Shown here in pieces: positions 56,301 to 64,000 of a stretch of DNA of 64,000 bases. Below the pieces are notes generated by a model. The model made no database searches. It saw only the letters and a program-made list of their open reading frames with translations, and was not told the origin of the DNA. The stretch comes from Daedaleopsis sinensis (Eukaryota; Basidiomycota; Agaricomycetes; Polyporales; Polyporaceae), in assembly GCA_033807695.1 (NCBI GenBank), contig CM066300.1, forward strand, positions 2,666,001-2,730,000, written 5' to 3'. A program made the position numbers and the translations under genes. Every line of letters begins with the position of its first letter. The stretch's first letter is position 1.

Positions 56301-58350
56301 AGGCCTTCTCTTGGTCAAGGGCGACGATCATGCCATCAATTTCCTCAACTTCGGCGTAGTCGACGACCATCCTAGTGAGCCGTATGTGATCAAAGATTTT
56401 CCTACCAGGTATGAAGCCCGCTTGGTCAGGGTGTACGATCGAGTGAATGACTCTTGACAGCTTGTTTGAGAGTGCTCTCGTCATGATCTTATAATCCGAG
56501 TTGAGGATGGTGATGGGTCTGTAATTTTCAATATCCCTACGATCCTTCTTCTTATAGATCGGGCAGATCCATCCTTCCGCGAAGTTGTGGTCAACGGTGC
56601 CGAAGGTTTCTATGTCATTGAAGGCTGCTTTGAGGACTCCAACTACATCCGGGGCCTTGTCATTATCTCCGCCCTCGGTTTCTTGCCATTTGAGGTACGT
56701 TTTCCAAATCTCCGAGGGGAGGCCATCTAGTCCAGCCGCTTTGCTGGTCGCTGACTCTCTAATAGCTATCTCAACATCATTTCTAGTGAGTCTCCTTGCA
56801 AGCATGCCCTTATCTCTCGAGGAGAGCTCGACTTGTAGGTTCGTCAGCACTTCCGAAATGTTTCCATCGTGCTCAACCTCTCCGATGTTCTCGTCCGTTT
56901 GAAGGGCATCAAAGTGCGTTTTCGCAACATCCGCCATGTTCTCAGTACGTGAGGTGTACTTGAAAGGGCCTTCGCCCCCATCAGGCCTGTATCTTAGTTC
57001 GTTGATGACCGTGCTCGCCCTGGGGGCAGCATTCATCCTGGTCCAATATTTCGTGATTGTCTCGCCCATGATCCAGGCATTCCCGGCAACCGTTCTTCTC
57101 GCTGCTGCAAAACGACTCATTTCGAGTTGAGCGATTCTATCCTGGAGTATGGCCGCATTAGCTGTGATCGCTTCGGTCTCCTCCTCACTTCCAGCTGCCG
57201 TCCTCACGGTTCGCTTCAAATCCGCACGGAGGGCGCTAATCAGGCGCTTTATTCTCGGAATCTTGGTTTTCGATCGCTGCTTGGCCGCCTCTCTTAGTTT
57301 CTGTTTCAGGTCGATGAGAATCTTTTGAGGGTTATGATCCGGCGTGCGTCGGGTCATATCTTTTAGTGCGTCCGCTGCCTTTCTGCCTTCCTCTCTCATG
57401 GTGCTAAGGAAGCACTCGTCGGTTAGAAGTGCGGCCGCAATTGTCCATCTCCCTTTGCCCAGGAAGGGAGTGTCGTAGTTCGCAACCGAGAAGAGGTGAA
57501 GTTGGTGGTCGGTCGCGATTCCCGAGTGTTTGTAGGTCCAGTCTTCCGCGACACTCAATATTTCCTTACTGACGTATGCTCTGTCAATTCTGGACTGGCT
57601 CCCTGTCGCCAACTGAAGGTAGGAGAAAGTGACCGAGTGCTCGTATTTGGCACGATAGCCGTCCGTGAGACCGAAGCGTTCTTTCATGGTCTCAAGGGCC
57701 TCAGTGAGGCTGGGGGCGTCCGTTCGCGGCGGCATCCGGTCGATCGCGCCTTCAACCATGTTGTAGTCCCCGATGACTATGTCTGGGCGATATCTCAATG
57801 TTGTATGGATTTGCCTGCTCAGCTTTTCCCAAAAGAGTGAATTATCGTGCTCGACATTGGGCGCGTAGATGTTTATGATTGTGAGTCTTCTGGTTGCGCT
57901 CCATCTGAGTGTTAGTGCTAGTGCTCTGCCCTCGATGAGCTCCGTGATCTCCATGTCTTCGAGGTTTCCGAGTTTATTACTGATCGCGAAAGCTACGCCT
58001 CTCGCGCCCGTGGGATTTCCTGGGTCAGAGCTGCCGACTACCGTTATGGATGCTTTGAAAAGGGAGTTGAGGGCATCGATTCTAGATTGTGACAGGTGTG
58101 TCTCCTGTAGTGCGAGTATCGAGAGTCTATTTTCGCGCATTATTTGGTTAATACAGTTCCATTTATCAACCGGAGCTCCTGCGACCACAGGTCCCGAGCC
58201 CCTCATATTCAATGTTCCTATTCTGATGCGGCCTCCGACGCGCTTATCGTCACCTCGGTCTGCCGCTGCTGGGCGAGTACTTGTGCTCGCGTCTGGGATG
58301 TCAGACAAGGGTCGTGTCTCCGGGTCTGTGCCAGCCGGCCTCCCCGTCAT
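53386..58350 (-). CDS. LINE ORF2: endonuclease / reverse transcriptase / RNase H
   Basis: One open frame of 1654 residues. The exonuclease-endonuclease-phosphatase domain (about 40-265) shows RIGTLNMRG, LQETHLSQSR, GDYNMVEGAIDRMPP, SRIDRAYVSK and ATDHQLHLF. The reverse transcriptase (about 520-830) has PIYKKKDRRDIENYRPI, DQAGFIPGRK, ALDQEKAYDKVNHKYLW, RGTRQGDPVSCPLFD and AILFADDTTIFL, where FADD is the catalytic core. A Cys/His-rich linker near 1120 (CRCEDCCRDRRIGCLHPHNC) is followed by RNase H (about 1235-1375) with AYTDGSATG, NQIAELHAA, VTDSKYV and NECADELARE, all catalytic acids present. A second Cys/His cluster near 1490 (CTHCGEEESLEHILTEC) closes the protein. All motifs look active. Confidence 0.93.
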   Translation of the reverse strand: MTGRPAGTDPETRPLSDIPDASTSTRPAAADRGDDKRVGGRIRIGTLNMRGSGPVVAGAPVDKWNCINQIMRENRLSILALQETHLSQSRIDALNSLFKASITVVGSSDPGNPTGARGVAFAISNKLGNLEDMEITELIEGRALALTLRWSATRRLTIINIYAPNVEHDNSLFWEKLSRQIHTTLRYRPDIVIGDYNMVEGAIDRMPPRTDAPSLTEALETMKERFGLTDGYRAKYEHSVTFSYLQLATGSQSRIDRAYVSKEILSVAEDWTYKHSGIATDHQLHLFSVANYDTPFLGKGRWTIAAALLTDECFLSTMREEGRKAADALKDMTRRTPDHNPQKILIDLKQKLREAAKQRSKTKIPRIKRLISALRADLKRTVRTAAGSEEETEAITANAAILQDRIAQLEMSRFAAARRTVAGNAWIMGETITKYWTRMNAAPRASTVINELRYRPDGGEGPFKYTSRTENMADVAKTHFDALQTDENIGEVEHDGNISEVLTNLQVELSSRDKGMLARRLTRNDVEIAIRESATSKAAGLDGLPSEIWKTYLKWQETEGGDNDKAPDVVGVLKAAFNDIETFGTVDHNFAEGWICPIYKKKDRRDIENYRPITILNSDYKIMTRALSNKLSRVIHSIVHPDQAGFIPGRKIFDHIRLTRMVVDYAEVEEIDGMIVALDQEKAYDKVNHKYLWSVLEAMNFPQNFVRTMKHLYDNATSVVMINGVPSSRFKITRGTRQGDPVSCPLFDIAIEPLAIHIRRSSLRGLCVPGLTERLIAILFADDTTIFLSSNDDYNILNNILVNWCAASRAKFNIEKTEYLPIGTGKFRSEIGLGVNNSTLARSLPADASVIRDGRSIRCLGARVGNAIDEEEPWMSILDSIRARLSTWAIRNPSMQARKLIVGMEVGGRTQFLTRAQGMPPRIQKLATRIILDFVSKGDRHPMIGRDTLYKPIEEGGLGLLDLETRNSAVEFMWLKDYLNLSPSRPKWAAVADILAARAVLAKDSRIDASARVNCFLQTWWPSMRGASQLRGDIKRMLAVAKEHRLTVSARNPAERLKDVMPIWYHIGRSETALHYNSPAGTCLRHKHGVNTVLDAREAADRLSTTGPDRHRTTNHCRCEDCCRDRRIGCLHPHNCAKAAKRAIDALTPKWKPVDPVNAINDNLSLTKRRKERNILAKADKGRVIFNPTIAEGDYATEIFRVFGHEDATVPHLRAPPVRRPPRPYSLPDSSTEAYTDGSATGIGGIDPRAGAGVWFGPEDPRNISVRVPGDRQTNQIAELHAAAELVSALPPHIELHIVTDSKYVMTAMTEWAHDWEDQGWLGITNATKIIDLLARLRARSAPTTFRWVKGHDRVYGNECADELAREGGLRDSTAALRAPDLAYVHDSVKLSTITQQLAYKAIRASRRNVTATRRSTNLMVDRIIATFEQDLRMRLTAEDLWRSIRANTVGKNIRDFLWKAVHDAWRVGKFWRNVTGMESREPCTHCGEEESLEHILTECEAPGQAEIWELVRETAARKSIQPLPITIGLILGGTAISTKHIQEEGSSRADRFYRIVIPESAHLIWKLRCRRVIEYEGDPAGLLPPEAVKARWRASMSKRRNMDLFQAKHRRRGRDRAKSKAGDTWENFPWEEHPVSANEGFLVGRSESALGIG

Positions 58351-58899
58351 GCCACCATTGCCGAGCTCAGCTTCACCGTCGCGTCTGCTGGCATGAGTGC
58401 TAGTCGCGACTCCGCCGGGCTCGTCGCGCTGATGTCCGGTATCCGATGCATACTGTCCGTATTGTGTGTGTGATATGTTTGTAAAGTTCGCAGTTGAGTG
58501 GTCAAGGAGGGTTCAACCAGTGTTCTCCTTCAAGGCAGTGAGTCTCCACTGCCAGAGCGACATGAGCATTTCCGCTGAGTAGCAGCGTATACTCCGCATC
58601 CATGCTCTTAAACGAATGACTCGTCCGGCCTTGTCGACCTAAATAGGCAGGCCTCTGGGCGCATCCGCGGTTCCTGTCATACTGCAGTAAATTAGCCGCA
58701 TCGCGCAAGTGTTGTGTCCGCCGATCGCTGCATTGTCGGCGTGACTGTCCGTATCTCAAGTTGTGAAAGGAAAGAGGTCGTTCAGCTCCTGGCGGAATCG
58801 CAGGATTCATGGGCACGCTTATGTGGAGCAAGGAAAGAGGGAAGTCTAATGTAATGTCGTGGTACGGGGACAGCAGTTCACAGTGGTTATGCTACCAGA
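58351..58899. other. Spacer between LINE ORF1 and ORF2
   Basis: 549 bp inside the element. A 109-codon minus-strand frame (58831-58502) has no motif. How ORF2 is translated after such a spacer is not evident. Confidence 0.5.
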
Positions 58900-61738
58900 C
58901 TAGTACTGGTACTGGCGCGCGCCTCTCCCACGTCCTGAACCCCTTCTCATGCCTCGCCCATTCGGCGCGCGTCCCCTGCCTCGGCCCCGCGTGATCAGTT
59001 GGGGCTCCGCGATGTTGTCGTGGGGGGGGCGGGGTTCGATTTCGGGGGGGAGTGTGGAGAAGCGTCCGTCGCCTGCTTCTGGGCCATTCCATCCATCCAC
59101 GGTCGGGAATGGGCAGAGGTGAGCGGGATGACTCGTGCTGCGGCAGCCTGGGCAGTGGGTGATCTGCTTCGGTGTCGCGGTGGCCGTGAGATAGATCCCG
59201 AATCTGGTAGCGCGCAGTCCGTTCACCCAGGCCCGCCACTTCTTGATGTTTCGAGTCGGTGAGTTCATGTAGACGTTAGCGACTATGTTGCCGTTGTTGA
59301 ACTGTATTACGTCTGTACGCAGTGTTGCGAGGACGTTCCGGACTAGCTCGTGGTGATTGAGGTCTCTATTCTCCGGCATCTCCTTGACCATGCTGAGGAG
59401 CTGCTCGTACATCTGGGGGGCGTGGAAGACGGAATCAACCGTCCTGTCGATCTCGGCTTTCGAGTCATCAATGAAGCCTTCGAGGGAGAGCAACCATGTT
59501 GGAATCGTCGTAAAGCTGGGGTAGGCGAAGAATGTGATTGCGCGATAGGACCATACTTTCCCCGTTGTGAGCGTGGTTGTGCCTTCGTGCGACAACCCCC
59601 GTATGGCCCATACTGTCGGTGCCTTCTTGCTGTTATGATGGAGGCCGGGCTCGATTTCGGGAGGGATGACCTGGAAGGTCGTTTCGAAAGTGATCTTGCT
59701 GACCATTGCTTTCAGCGCCTTGCCGATCATCCTGTTGTGTTTGATGCTTGTGGTGTATTTGTAGTTGAAGACCTCGATCAGCGCCGTCGGCTCATCGTCC
59801 GCACGCAGGATGGTGTCAACCCAGGCTCCGGAGAGGCCTCCGAGGATGGCCTCTGGGTCGTCCCTGGCGACTTCCGGCCAGCCCTCCAGTGGTGCCTGGG
59901 TTGGGACGTCGTCAGCTCGGCCGGTGTACTCCATGATCGTCGGGAGCGGGTGGGGGAGCGGCTGGTCGGGGGTGAGTTGGCGGGGATGACTCGCACTCTG
60001 CATCGGGGCCGTGCCCATGTGAATAGAAGGGTGTCGCTGTCTCCAGGGAGGGACGCTCGTTGCCTCAGGTGGGTATACGCGACCTGCCGACGATGAGGCT
60101 GATGGATGCGATTGGGCGAGGGGGTGTGGTTGCGTCGTCCATTGCCGCGCACCGACAGTGGAGTGAGGCGGGGTTGTGCGATGGTGGGTTGCGATGGCGG
60201 AGCGAGTGTTGCTGCTTTCCAGGGGCGTTCGCATATGTTCCTGGTGGGTAGGGGCGGGAGTGGGATGTCCATGGTGGGGGGCGTCGTTCGTCCTTCGTGC
60301 CGCAGACCCCATGATCTGTCCTTGTCTTACGCAGATTGCGCATCCGCATTCTTCCAGTGTCGCACCCTGCGGGTGCATCCTGCCTTTCCCCTTGTCTCGG
60401 GTCGCCGTATCGTCGATCTGTTGCGCAGGCTCAGTCAGGTCTACCTCCATGGGGTCGTCCTCCTCGTCCACAGTTCCGCTGCCATAGGCGTAGGTGGGCG
60501 GGGGCTCCGTCATAGTCGGCGTGGTGATGCGCGGCTGGAGGGATGTGTGTCGCATGGAGAACGACGCCGCGGTCATGGGAGGGGCGAATTCGTACGCGCG
60601 CGGTAGGACGGTCGTCGGCAGCGGTGGGTTCGAGTGCCTGCTAATCGGCGTGGGTGTCTGTGGGAGGGCGCTCAAGTCTTCCTCACGGTCGCGGTGTTCG
60701 GTGATGGACGTCGCTGTGGCTAGCCAGGGGTTCATGAGGCTAGCGTCGCTGAGGGTGTGGGCATGCCGAGGGGCGGGCGACCCGATTGGTGAGTGGATGC
60801 GCTGTCTGTTTGTCCTGGCAAGCTCTTCCCGGAGGTGAGGGCCCTCCCAGGGGCGCTTTTTCGCCGCGAAGTCGACATCGTCGCCATCGTCCCCGACTTC
60901 CGCGCATTGCGGTGAGGTCGGCGGGCGGGCTTGCGTTAGGGCTTCCTCTATTGCTGCAAGCCTCTGCTCGAGTCCGCTTCTTTGGGGCCTGGGTGTCCCT
61001 ATCTGCAGAGCTGGGGGCGTCGTGCCGAACGCGTCCCACATCGCCGCCGTATCCTCTGTGCCTTCTCTCATGGCAACAGTTTCGCCCGCCCGGATGGGCG
61101 CAGAGCGCGGGGCGGGAGTGCCAGGGCGGGCGAGGTTCGTGCTGGCGGTCATGTCGGGTTGTGTTGAGGAATTGTGTGGGCTCGAGCTGAGTACGATCGG
61201 CGAACTCGGAGGGAGGGAGCTCGGCTGAGTGAGCATCTATGTTGTGTCAGCGTCGGCAGCGGTGCAGGCATCCTCATCGGGAGCGTACCTGCGCTTCAGG
61301 GATGGCCGTCGTAGGACGTGTCGTCACCACCTTGGCAGCATTGCCTCTGCGCCCTCGCTTAGCCTGCGCCTTTTTCTTCGTCTTGCGCTTCTGGGGGGCC
61401 GCTTCTAGCGCGGGGTTTGCAATCTCAACGACCGATGGCTCTCTCGGCAGGAGGGCCGTCATCTCAGTAGCGTGTTGGAGGAGTTGGGGGTCGATAGTAG
61501 CGTGATGCGTGGGCGCCGTTTGGGGAGGTGGCACTACAGGAGGGGGAGGAGGAGGACCTGCGGGGGGAGTAGCTGCTGCAGTGGCGGTGGGAGAGTGGTC
61601 GGGGAGCTCGGGGAGCTGGGTCGGGGTGGGTGGGCGGGCCTGTCCCGCCGTCCCGGCGCGCGGGTCGGAAGGGTCACATGACGGAGGGCGCGATGCTGCG
61701 GCTTCCGCATAGGTGAGTGGGCGAGTCGGCGATTGCAT
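58900..61738 (-). CDS. LINE ORF1 (gag-like), interrupted by a 52-nt intron-like gap
   Basis: The upstream part (61738-61289, 150 codons) begins MQSPTRPLTYAEAAASRPP, a start typical of fungal LINE gag, and has a Lys/Arg-rich stretch. It reaches codon CAG directly before gtacgc. The downstream part starts at 61236 and codes 778 residues. They include GKVWSYRAITFFAYPSF, RDLNHHELVRNVLATLRTDV and ARFGIYLTATATP-like stretches. The zinc knuckle CPGCRSTSHPAHLC follows (C-x2-C-x4-H-x4-C), then an RG-rich tail. The 52 nt between them (61288-61237) start with GT, end with TAG, hold a stop in frame and join the two parts in phase 0, exactly like a host intron. Either it is spliced or the second part starts at its own ATG. 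Confidence 0.8.
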
Positions 61739-63064
61739 ACTTTCAGTGGATGGTGATGTGAGGTTGTGGTGTGCGTTGAGGTTTCTGCTCTGCTGGGGCT
61801 CAGGCTTAAGTACTCCATTCCGGCCAGTTTTCAGCAGTTGCGTGCGTCTTCAGGCTGACGTTCAAGTCGCGATATAGATATCATTTCGCTCGCAAGGCCG
61901 GTGAAGATTTAAAACATTCTTCCCGTCCGCGTTCCATGCACTCACCCATCTGGCAGATCAGTGTGCGGCGGACTAGGAGAGGGGGGCTAGGGTTTCCATC
62001 CATGGAAGAGCGTCGCTTTGACTCAGGCGAAACAGGAGGGGGGAGGTCAGGCAGCGGCGGGGGCGAAGTAGTAAGTCCAGTTGGCTGTTCGTGCTAGCGG
62101 GGGAGAGAGGTGGCGTCGCCGTTGGTCATGGCCATGCGCGGCTGTTGGTTCCGATGCACGGTGCTTCCTCCGTCTGCAGTGCGGGGATATAATCCGTGCT
62201 GAGCAGGTTTCCGCAGTGTGCAGGGGGTATGCCGTTGTTTAGAGGGCATGACGTGTGGGTTTGCGTCCGGAGGTTTGGTATCTCACGAAGGGTTATCTCT
62301 CCTGCCCATTCCTCTTAACTGGGCTGGGGATCAGGTTTCTTAGTTGACCGTATTCAAGTTTCAGGGCGTTGTCGCCGCTCTTGCCACTGCGATTCACCCC
62401 GTCGTCGCGACCGGTCCGTCCCTTGCAGCGCAGATGTCCGCCACAGCTCGTATGGCGCGGTCCTGGTATTGTAAGGGTCGCCGGGCTCTTGTCTTGATGT
62501 GGTATGCACCATTTTGCTGGTCGACATTGATTGCACTGACGTCTCGCAGTTAGGCTCCAATCGTCGGGGTCTCCCGCCTCGTGCCTACATTTTGGCGCTC
62601 TCCAGCTCGTCGAGCTGTGCCCGGCGTTCCGCCACAGCGTCCTGCTGGTTTGTCGGGGGAGGGGAGCCCGCGCATAGTACTTACAGTCTTTGCTCCCAGT
62701 GGGTGCACGCTGCTGGTTTGTCTGCTGTGCTTGCGCTGATGGTGTAGGGTGGAATGAGCAGGTGCGGGTTGTGCGCACGCGTTTATAGCTGGCCGTGCTG
62801 TCGGGCGTGCGCTTGGTTCTTCCGCCGACCGCGTACGCGCCGGTTCCAAAGGGGGAGGTGGACGTCCTTGTGCGGGGGGTGTCCGTGGACTTGGACAGTT
62901 TTGTCGGTGTCCCTAGGGGCGGGAAACGCGTCTTCGAGAAACGCGTTGCTCCATGCGTCCGATTCGTCCACGCCAGTCGCTGCTTTATTAAGGTGCTTGC
63001 CCCGTCTTGCTCCTCTCACCCCTACCATCGTCCGCTCACTATCCCCTAGCTTCCGTGCTCGCCA
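61739..63064. other. Region between LINE and partial gene
   Basis: 1.3 kb without a supported gene. It should contain the LINE 5' UTR/promoter and the promoter of the gene at 63065. A plus-strand open stretch at about 62795-63049 (LPPTAYAPVPKGEVDVLVRG) looks faintly protein-like but cannot be linked to anything. Confidence 0.4.
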
Positions 63065-64000
63065 TGTCCGCCGCCCCCGCTGGTTCAATCTCTTCGCTCA
63101 GTGTTTTCAATGCCTTGCCGGGTGGTCGGGTGGCGATGGGCAGGCGTGTCGGTGGGAGGTGAGTATTGTCTGGCTTATGCTCTGTACCCCGCGTCTCAGA
63201 TCCTCTGTTCAGCCCGTCTCCTGATGGTAGCGGCTTCCTCGGGGGTCCCAGGACCGCAACCATGCCTCTCCCTCCTCAGGTTCTTTCTCCTCGGGTTATG
63301 ACACGCGCTCTTGGGCCGCAGTCTTGCCCTCGCACCGGGCCGGTTCTGGCCACGAGCCCCGGCCCCTTGTCCTTCTCCGTGAGGCTCCCGTCGTACTTCC
63401 AGGAGCCTGCCTACGGCGAGGCGGATCCTCTGACTCTCCCAGTGTAGGTGTATGTTTAGGTGTGTTGTTATATACACTGACGGTTGTACAGAAGGGTTCG
63501 CATGCCCAGTTTTCATGGCGCTCCTTGGGCAAACGGCCATATTACAGGGTGAGTACACAGTGCTGTGGCGCATATCTTCTTCACTCAGTCTACTGTTGAT
63601 TTGCAGGCGGCTTGGCGAGTTTGTCTCGTGTTACGGCGCGAGTGGTCCTTGGTTTTCCTTGTCGTTCCTCCCTCCGGTCGCCTATTGGATGCCTTTGTCC
63701 GAAGGTTACGAGTGTCTCCATTTCCGCGGTTTACCACTTCAAGTGTGGATTACCGGCGCGCTGGACGATCTATTATACGACTTAGAGGCTCGCACTCAGT
63801 CGCCGGTGCTACGCATTCGCGTCAGCTTTGTCCTTGCTTCCGATCAAGAGACCTACCGTCAACTCATGACGGTGATCGGTGGCGCTTTGGATGATGCTCG
63901 GTGCCCGCAGTACGCCGAGGTGCTTTGTTTCTATCCGCATTCATCGGTGCGTTTTCTACCTGTGCTCTTAACACGGTTCTTCTTGCTGACACAGTCCATG
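63065..64000 (+). CDS. Partial gene of unknown function, cut by window end
   Basis: Exons 63065-63159, 63213-63443, 63492-63548 and 63607-63946 join with matching phases, and an intron 63947-63994 leads into a fifth exon at 63995. The visible 240 or so residues start MSAAPAGSISSLSVFNALPG, pass through a Pro-rich stretch, and then look globular: SFHGAPWANGHITGGRLGEF, GPWFSLSFLPPVAYWMPL, LQVWITGALDDLLYDLEAR and RIRVSFVLASDQETYRQLM. I recognise no family. The run of five well-formed short introns argues for a real gene. It is head-to-head with the LINE, whose 5' end lies about 1.3 kb upstream. Confidence 0.6.

Larger units (their letters stand above)
53228..61738 (-). mobile_element. Tad1-like non-LTR retrotransposon (LINE), apparently full-length
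   Basis: The element runs on the minus strand. Gag-like ORF1 (61738-58900) comes first, then a 549-bp spacer, then a 1654-codon ORF2 (58350-53386), then about 150 bp of 3' UTR ending in 11 A residues (T-run 53228-53238 on the plus strand). Two ORFs, an APE-type endonuclease, a reverse transcriptase followed by RNase H, and a poly(A) end are the layout of Tad1-clade LINEs of filamentous fungi. ORF2 is unbroken, so the insertion may be young. The 5' limit is set here at the gag start; a 5' UTR beyond 61738 is likely. No sure target-site duplication was found: cttgagtact (53218-53228) and cttaagtact (61805-61814) differ by one base. Confidence 0.88.

Noticed and set aside
61805..61814. Target-site duplication of the LINE (cttaagtact versus cttgagtact at 53218)
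   Set aside because: One mismatch in ten bases and an unproven 5' end; too weak to call.
1..64000. CRISPR arrays, bacterial operons or ribosome binding sites
   Set aside because: The sequence is nuclear and intron-rich; no direct-repeat array with spacers was seen.

Overview
The window reads as nuclear DNA of a filamentous basidiomycete, most likely an Agaricomycete. Genes are dense, lie on both strands and are cut by many short introns (about 48-67 nt, GT-AG, one apparent GC-AG). Several products have a fungal stamp: a KRE6/SKN1-type GH16 glucan protein, an RTA1-like membrane protein, a eukaryotic D-serine dehydratase-like enzyme, an L-rhamnose dehydrogenase-like SDR, fungal CorA, Nus1 and a Tad1-like LINE. 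All gene models come from reading frames, splice signals and remembered family motifs; no alignment or search was run.

Layout. 0.3-13.8 kb: two paralogous Ser/Thr-rich single-pass membrane proteins on the minus strand (268-2226 and 10323-13791) flank a plus-strand metabolic block. That block is a direct tandem duplication. Unit 1 (about 2.8-5.4 kb) holds one MDR-type NADPH oxidoreductase and a decayed exon of an isochorismatase-like hydrolase. Unit 2 (about 5.4-9.9 kb) holds the second oxidoreductase and the intact hydrolase. 14.9-24.6 kb: Rab4-like GTPase, D-serine dehydratase-like PLP enzyme, alpha/beta hydrolase, RBM39-like splicing factor and a ketol-acid reductoisomerase homologue with one suspect splice junction. 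25-29.3 kb: an L-rhamnose-1-dehydrogenase-like SDR facing a cupin, then an RTA1-like membrane protein. 29.8-36.5 kb: PEX16, a coiled-coil protein of unknown function and the KRE6/SKN1-like GH16 protein. 36.5-38.4 kb is gene-poor and holds a tRNA-like structured element and a palindrome cluster.

38.4-53.0 kb: CorA-type Mg2+ transporter (SMN in place of GMN), RRP36, an NADPH-dependent FMN reductase, a very large multi-pass membrane protein I cannot assign, a DUF2235 (Tle1-like) alpha/beta hydrolase, and NUS1, the accessory subunit of cis-prenyltransferase. 53.2-61.7 kb: an apparently full-length Tad1-like non-LTR retrotransposon, with uninterrupted ORF2 (endonuclease, reverse transcriptase, RNase H), a gag ORF crossed by an intron-like 52-nt gap, and a poly(A) end about 210 bp upstream of the NUS1 start codon. 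63.1 kb to the window edge: the 5' part of an unrecognised spliced gene.

Most genes are unrelated housekeeping functions. The parts most worth a second look are the tandem duplication with its hydrolase relic, the LINE inserted near the NUS1 promoter and its intron-like gap, the paralogous membrane-protein pair, the tRNA-like element, and the two orphan genes (43.9-48.6 kb and 63.1 kb onward).
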